A DNA stretch of 64,000 nucleotides from BJHQ01 sp964654285 (GTDB lineage: Bacteria; Planctomycetota; UBA11346): contig CAZZJC010000016.1 of NCBI GenBank assembly GCA_964654285.1, positions 1-64,000 on the forward strand. The letters are read 5' to 3'. The position numbers and the translations under genes were made by a program. The notes below the pieces were generated by a model. It searched no databases. It worked only from the letters and a program-made list of their open reading frames with translations, and was not told where the DNA came from. This document shows positions 60,051 through 64,000 of this stretch, piece by piece. Positions within the stretch are counted from its first letter, which is position 1, and every line of letters starts with the position of its first letter.

Positions 60051-60656
60051 ATGCACCTGCGTCCGCTCATCTTCCTGACCCTTGCTGTCGCCGTCTTCGC
60101 GCAGGCTGCCGAGGATGATGGCCTGTTCCGCAACGCCGGCGATGATCCTGCCCCGGCAGCGAAACCGGCGGCGCCCGCTCCCGCACCGCCCGTCGTCGCG
60201 CCCGTCGATCCTCCGCCCCCTGCGGCTGCGCCGACGGCTCCTGGCAAGGAGGACGCGCATTTCCTCTTCGCGGACGACTGGTTCGTCGCCGATCGCGCCT
60301 ATCCGAATCACGGGTGGATCTATGTCTACCTGGGCAAACGCCTGCGGGCACCGGCCGAGGCCTCGCGGAACGAAGGCCAGTACCTGAAGGTGGGCGACGG
60401 CAAGGAGATCTGGACGGCGCATGCCTGGCGCAGCCGGCCGGCGGTCGCCGCCGATCTGACCCTGGGTGCCACGATCATCATCTTCGAACACCATTCCGTC
60501 GATGGGGTCTACCAGGCGCCCAAGGACCGGCAGGACGCCCGGCATGGAAGCTGGTTCATGTCGAAGATCACCGACCTCGACCAGATGTTCAAACAGGTGG
60601 TACGCGCTGGCAACTACCACGCCCATCTCGGGGCCATCCGCATCCCGTTGCCGTGA
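60051..60656 (+). CDS. Exported hypothetical protein with Ala/Pro linker
   Basis: 201-aa predicted exported protein. The signal peptide HLRPLIFLTLAVAVFAQAA is followed by an Ala/Pro-rich linker (about 35-65) and a compact C-terminal domain (about 70-201) with aromatic-rich strands (HFLFADDWFVADRAYPNHGWIYVYLGKRL, ATIIIFEHHSVDGVY, GSWFMSKITDLDQMF). The start at 60051 has GGAG 6 bp upstream, within an earlier in-frame ATG context. I do not recognise the domain. It follows the protease gene in the same direction and may be co-transcribed. Confidence 0.65.
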   Translation: MHLRPLIFLTLAVAVFAQAAEDDGLFRNAGDDPAPAAKPAAPAPAPPVVAPVDPPPPAAAPTAPGKEDAHFLFADDWFVADRAYPNHGWIYVYLGKRLRAPAEASRNEGQYLKVGDGKEIWTAHAWRSRPAVAADLTLGATIIIFEHHSVDGVYQAPKDRQDARHGSWFMSKITDLDQMFKQVVRAGNYHAHLGAIRIPLP

Positions 60657-60725
60657 CCCGGTGCTTCCGTCCTGGCCGTGGTGCGCTGCGGATTCCTGGA
60701 TCTCCAGGATCAGGCCAGGCGCCGG

Positions 60726-61181
60726 TCAGCCGCCGCGTTCCTTCTGCGGTGCATTGCGGGGGAAGCTGCACAGCGGGCGGTTGGCGCCCGGCTGGGTCAG
60801 CATCTGGTGCACGGTCATGCGCTTGAAGGTGGTCTCGACCGCCGCCATGGCGTTGTCGAGGCCGCGATGGAGCGGGCAGAGGTCGGCACCGTGGTCTTCG
60901 AGCTGCAACGGGCAGGCGGTGATGCGCTGGATCGGATCGATGGCCTGGACCACGTCGTAGACGCTGAGCACCTTGGGATCGCGGGCGAGGACGAAACCGC
61001 CGTGCAGGCCGCGCTGGGAATTCACCAGCCCCGCCTTGGCGAGGGTCTGCATGATCTTGGCGAGGTACCCGACCGACACCCGGGTGCCGTGGCTGATCTG
61101 GTCGGCGGTGTGCGCCGTGTCGGAGTTCTCGGCGAGGTACACGATGGCGCGCAGGGCGTATTCGGCGGTCTGGGACAGCAT
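60726..61181 (-). CDS. Rrf2-family transcriptional regulator
   Basis: 151-aa winged-helix regulator. QTAEYALRAIVYLAEN and the recognition region TRVSVGYLAKIMQTLAKAGLVNSQRGLHGGFVLAR are classic Rrf2. Cysteines in ITACPLQLEDHGADLCPLHRGL correspond to the Fe-S-binding loop of IscR/NsrR, with two instead of three close cysteines and another (PLCSF) near the end. It could sense Fe-S status, iron or nitric oxide. It diverges from a ferredoxin gene 114 bp away, which is a likely target. Confidence 0.92.
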   Translation of the reverse strand: MLSQTAEYALRAIVYLAENSDTAHTADQISHGTRVSVGYLAKIMQTLAKAGLVNSQRGLHGGFVLARDPKVLSVYDVVQAIDPIQRITACPLQLEDHGADLCPLHRGLDNAMAAVETTFKRMTVHQMLTQPGANRPLCSFPRNAPQKERGG

Positions 61182-61295
61182 GGGCGGATTCCGGTACGGT
61201 GGCGGCCCGGGCAGGGGCACCTCCGCATAGATGGACCAACATATCCTGAAAGCCGAAAATGGTAAGTCGTCTCCCGCCATGCTATCGTCTGACGC

Positions 61296-61607
61296 ATGAG
61301 TGAATCGCCTGGCGTCCGGGTCTGGATCGAACCCGGCTGCACCGCCTGCGGATGGTGTGGTCAGCTTGCGCCTGCCGTCTTCCAGATCGGCGAGCAGGGC
61401 AGCGCGATCTGCGCCGCCGCGCGCTGCGACGGACGGACCGACGGCAACAGCGATGCCCGCTCTCCGCTGCGCCCGGACGCGATCGATGCCGCCGAGGTGC
61501 GGTTCCTGCATTTCGTCGCAGCCGGCTGCCCGGCCCAGGTCATCCGCGTCGATGACCCCAAGGCCACCGTGCACGATCCGGTGTCAGGGCTGCCGATCGC
61601 GAGTTGA
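61296..61607 (+). CDS. [4Fe-4S] ferredoxin
   Basis: 103-aa single-cluster ferredoxin. CTACGWC (Cys14-type CxxCxxC) and the distant Cys in AAGCPAQVIRV supply four ligands. An inserted ~35-residue segment (CAAARCDGRTDGNSDARS) between the halves is longer than in small ferredoxins. The pattern resembles the ferredoxins with the PxxVF/L...C-P ending found beside diverse redox enzymes. Control by the divergent Rrf2 regulator is inferred. Five bases separate its stop from the convergent radical SAM gene. Confidence 0.87.
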   Translation: MSESPGVRVWIEPGCTACGWCGQLAPAVFQIGEQGSAICAAARCDGRTDGNSDARSPLRPDAIDAAEVRFLHFVAAGCPAQVIRVDDPKATVHDPVSGLPIAS

Positions 61608-61612
61608 AAGCT

Positions 61613-63268
61613 TCAGCGCCCCGCGCCGACCGCATCCGCAACGAAGCATTCCTCCAGCGCATCCCACAAACCGGGGATCTCAGGCGCCAGCTTGGGGTCG
61701 CGTTCGGCCAGGACCAGGCGGTTGCGCAGGGTGTAGGCCCGCTTCAGGCGGGCGATGTCTGGCAGGTCAGGCGATTCGAGCACGTAGTTCGGGCTGAGTT
61801 CCGGCCGGATCCGGGGGTGCAGCGAGGCGACGTGGGCCTCGGCCTCGGCCGAGGTCATGGTGTTGTGCTTCCAGTGGAAGCCGTAGCCCTTCAGCCCGTA
61901 CTGCTGCCGTGCCTCGGGTTTGGCGACGATCGACAGCGGCAGCACGGCATAGGTGAAGAACAGGTAGCGATGGACGGCGTCGAACTCGGTCGGGTAGGCG
62001 TTCAGCATGGCGACGGTGTTCGCGATCGACTGCGCGGTCTCGCCCGGGAATCCGATGATGAAGGTGCTCTTGGTGTTGATCCCGGCGATCGCCATGGCGC
62101 GGATGCCGGCGAGGATGCGCTCGGGCGTGATGTGCTTGTGCATCGCGTTGAGGATGCCGGGATCGCCGGACTCGATGCCGAACAGGGCCTCGTGGCAGCC
62201 CGACGCCTTGAGCAGGTGCGCCAGCTCCTCGTCGATGAGGTCGACCCGGATCAGGCCGCGCCAGCGCGCGTCCAGCTTGGCGGCGATGAGCTTCTGGCAG
62301 AGTTCGACCGCGCGTTCGCGGGTGCCGAACAGGTTGTCGTCGGTGAAGTAGATCCGGCGCAGGCCGTCGCGGTCAGGCGGCAGGCTGCGGATCTCGTCGA
62401 CCACGCCGTCGATGCCGCGCTTGCGGCCTTTGCGCAGTCCTCGGAAATCGCAGAAGGCGCAGTCGAAACCGCAGCCGACGCCGGCCTGGATCGGGATCCA
62501 GGCGCCGTCAGGACGATGCCGGCAGCGGCTCCAGTCGACCTCGACCTCGACCCAGGGCTCGGTCACCACCGGGTTCAGTTTCCATCTCCCCCCGGCGCCA
62601 TCGGCGGCGGGGGCGAAATGCGCCACGTTGTCGAGGCCGCGCCAATCCTTGCCGTCGCGCAGGCATTTCACGATCGCGGCCAGGGTCTGCTCGCCGGCCT
62701 CGCTCACCACCAGGGCGTCGGCGGGCGAGGGACGGCTCTCGTCCATGAGGTAGTTGTGCTCGGCCACCGCCGGGATGATGGCCGGATCCATGCGGCCCTT
62801 CTCGACCAGGCGGCGGTGCTGGTAGGACTTCCAGACCTGGATGCCGCCAAGGATGATCAGGGAATCGGGCGACAGCCGCCGCACCTCGGCCGCGAGTTCG
62901 TCGATGCGCTCGGCGAAAGGCATGAAGGTGGTCGAGATCGCCACCGCACGCGGACCGGTGGCGAGCAGGCGATCCAGCCGTTCGCGGTCGGCGGTGAAGG
63001 ACTGCACCACTTCGACCGCCAGGCCATGGCGTTCGAGGTACTGCTGCAGCCAGGCGCCGTTGAGCGAGACGAACTCGGGCCAGCCGGTGGTCACCCGCCG
63101 CGCCGTCGCAGCGGCATCGCGGCCCTCTTCGAAATAGGCCTGAAGGACGTGCAGGGAGGCCGGCAGCCCGGCGATGTGCAGGCGCATGCCATCGCGGGCA
63201 TGCTGACCGAGGACCTCCATGGGCGCATCGCCGGCGATCACCACGAGGTCGAGTCGGTCCTGGGGCAT
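61613..63268 (-). CDS. B12-binding-type radical SAM protein
   Basis: 551-aa radical SAM enzyme with an N-terminal Rossmann-like region. Residues ~70-190 resemble the cobalamin-binding domain (VAISTTFMPFAERIDELAAEVRRLSPDSLIILGG), but the DxHxxG motif is not evident. The CxxxCxxC cluster motif is VGCGFDCAFCDF (about 288), then RIYFTDDNLFGTRERAVELC, GIESGDPGILNAMHKHITPERI and FIIGFPGETAQSI. It is similar in layout to B12-dependent radical SAM proteins that modify lipids, hopanoids or peptides. AAAGG precedes ATG 63268; longer starts at 63310 and 63334 lack one. Substrate unknown. Confidence 0.87.
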   Translation of the reverse strand: MPQDRLDLVVIAGDAPMEVLGQHARDGMRLHIAGLPASLHVLQAYFEEGRDAAATARRVTTGWPEFVSLNGAWLQQYLERHGLAVEVVQSFTADRERLDRLLATGPRAVAISTTFMPFAERIDELAAEVRRLSPDSLIILGGIQVWKSYQHRRLVEKGRMDPAIIPAVAEHNYLMDESRPSPADALVVSEAGEQTLAAIVKCLRDGKDWRGLDNVAHFAPAADGAGGRWKLNPVVTEPWVEVEVDWSRCRHRPDGAWIPIQAGVGCGFDCAFCDFRGLRKGRKRGIDGVVDEIRSLPPDRDGLRRIYFTDDNLFGTRERAVELCQKLIAAKLDARWRGLIRVDLIDEELAHLLKASGCHEALFGIESGDPGILNAMHKHITPERILAGIRAMAIAGINTKSTFIIGFPGETAQSIANTVAMLNAYPTEFDAVHRYLFFTYAVLPLSIVAKPEARQQYGLKGYGFHWKHNTMTSAEAEAHVASLHPRIRPELSPNYVLESPDLPDIARLKRAYTLRNRLVLAERDPKLAPEIPGLWDALEECFVADAVGAGR

Positions 63269-63518
63269 GGGGGCCTTTCCGGGGATCCAGGCCGGATCGG
63301 TTCCGGCCATGGGCAGTGGGTCGGGCAGCGTCATCGTCAGGACGCGTGCGCCAAGACAGACTATACCGCGACCAGGCATCTCGCGTTGGCATCGTTCTTG
63401 GCGACCTGCTACAGCGCGGAACCGGGCATTCCCCTGTTCGCCACACCGCTGTGGGACCAGGCTCCGCGCGGCTTGTCCCAGGCCGGGTGCCAAGGTATCC
63501 TAGGCCAAGGAGCCCACC

Positions 63519-63962
63519 ATGTTCCTCTCCCGCCCCTTCCCGCTCATGTTCATCCTCGCGCTTGGTTTTTTCCAGGCGTTTGCATCCGCAGGAGAGAGCC
63601 TGCAGAAACAGCGCTTCACCATCTATGCCACGGTGAACGGTCAGGTGCTCACGGGGAAGCTGACCTTCAGTTCGACCGAGGCGACGATTACCGGTGTCGC
63701 CTGGGACACCATCATCATACCCTACAACGGCACCAAATCGATGAATGACAAGAAAGAAGCCACCGGTTATGGTGCCAACGGTCGGATCGACAACGGCGCG
63801 GGCGTGACCTCGTTCTCGGTCCAGATCACGATCTCGCAGAAGGACAAGCAGGAAGTCAAAGTCGCAACCGGGACCGTGTCCTTCGAGCCGAAGGATCCCA
63901 AGAAGGGGACGAAGAAGTCGGTCGCCTTCACCAGCGAAAAACCCGCGAAGCCAGCAAAGTAG
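63519..63962 (+). CDS. Small exported protein of unknown function
   Basis: 147-aa predicted secreted protein. An AAGGAG site lies 8 bp before ATG 63519, and the signal peptide (PFPLMFILALGFFQAFASAGE) is strong. The mature part is beta-rich and polar (RFTIYATVNGQVLTGKLTF, SSTEATITGVAWDTIIIPYNG, TSFSVQITISQKDKQEV) and ends in a Lys/Pro tail. Planctomycete-type exported proteins of this size are common but I recognise no family. It diverges from the radical SAM gene. Confidence 0.75.
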   Translation: MFLSRPFPLMFILALGFFQAFASAGESLQKQRFTIYATVNGQVLTGKLTFSSTEATITGVAWDTIIIPYNGTKSMNDKKEATGYGANGRIDNGAGVTSFSVQITISQKDKQEVKVATGTVSFEPKDPKKGTKKSVAFTSEKPAKPAK

Positions 63963-64000
63963 TCGCTCGGCAACCCGCGTGGGTGATGTCGGTCCGGCGG

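Overview
High-GC bacterial DNA, probably from a PVC-superphylum bacterium, with Planctomycetota the best guess. The inference is indirect: a large OPT-like membrane protein of a kind typical of planctomycetes and relatives; an uroporphyrinogen-decarboxylase-like/phytanoyl-CoA-dioxygenase/AraC module; ADP-ribosylglycohydrolase, Gfo/Idh/MocA and xylose-isomerase-like enzymes; a secreted quinoprotein-like giant; fused SecDF; long-form PyrF. There is no rRNA and no marker in the window that fixes the phylum. Many genes start after a clear GGAG/AGGA-type ribosome site and many overlap by ATGA, so operons are compact. A run of 100 Ns (52331-52430) marks an assembly gap inside an 8-bp tandem repeat.

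Layout. 1-600: a 317-bp higher-order repeat carrying fragments of a tRNA 3' end, running into a tRNA-Ser gene. 0.7-2.5 kb: FHA protein, rnpA, yidD and an RRM protein. 2.6-8.7 kb: a small basic protein, a nitronate-monooxygenase-like flavoprotein, an esterase, an ADP-ribosylglycohydrolase with a divergent AraC regulator, and a sugar isomerase-like enzyme. 8.7-17.0 kb: one tight minus-strand block of eight genes (H-protein-like carrier, G3E GTPase, small Cys protein, ferredoxin-like protein, DUF116::polyprenyl synthase fusion, alpha-alpha toroid protein, cysteine desulfurase, radical SAM enzyme); this is the best candidate for an undescribed system. 17.4-23.3 kb: Gfo/Idh/MocA oxidoreductase, pyrF, a lipoprotein, and a URO-D-like/PhyH pair with a divergent AraC regulator. 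23.5-35.4 kb: ffh, the OPT-like protein, MoxR, a DUF58::transglutaminase fusion and a 1309-aa exported protein.

35.5-47.6 kb is a nitrate-assimilation island: NarL-type response regulator, NarX-type sensor with a P-box, a three-module nitrate reductase (molybdopterin, FAD/NADH and BFD [2Fe-2S] parts in one chain), divergent nrtA-nrtB-nrtD uptake genes, and nirB-nirD. Imported nitrate would be reduced to nitrite by the NasC-like enzyme and then to ammonium by NirBD, under a membrane nitrate/nitrite sensor. 47.9-64 kb is mostly housekeeping: obg, pilT, a small acidic protein, rodA/ftsW, queC, yajC, secDF, an SDR, a DegP-type protease, an Rrf2 regulator divergent from a ferredoxin, a radical SAM enzyme and a small exported protein.

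Dispersed repeats are notable: two 138-bp MITE-like elements (17163-17300, 35409-35546) with imperfect ~22-bp terminal inverted repeats, a diverged relative near 47.7 kb, a CACAAAG-type palindromic element (11196-11311) and a 68-bp inverted repeat (50609-50676). I saw no CRISPR array, rRNA operon, prophage or transposase gene.
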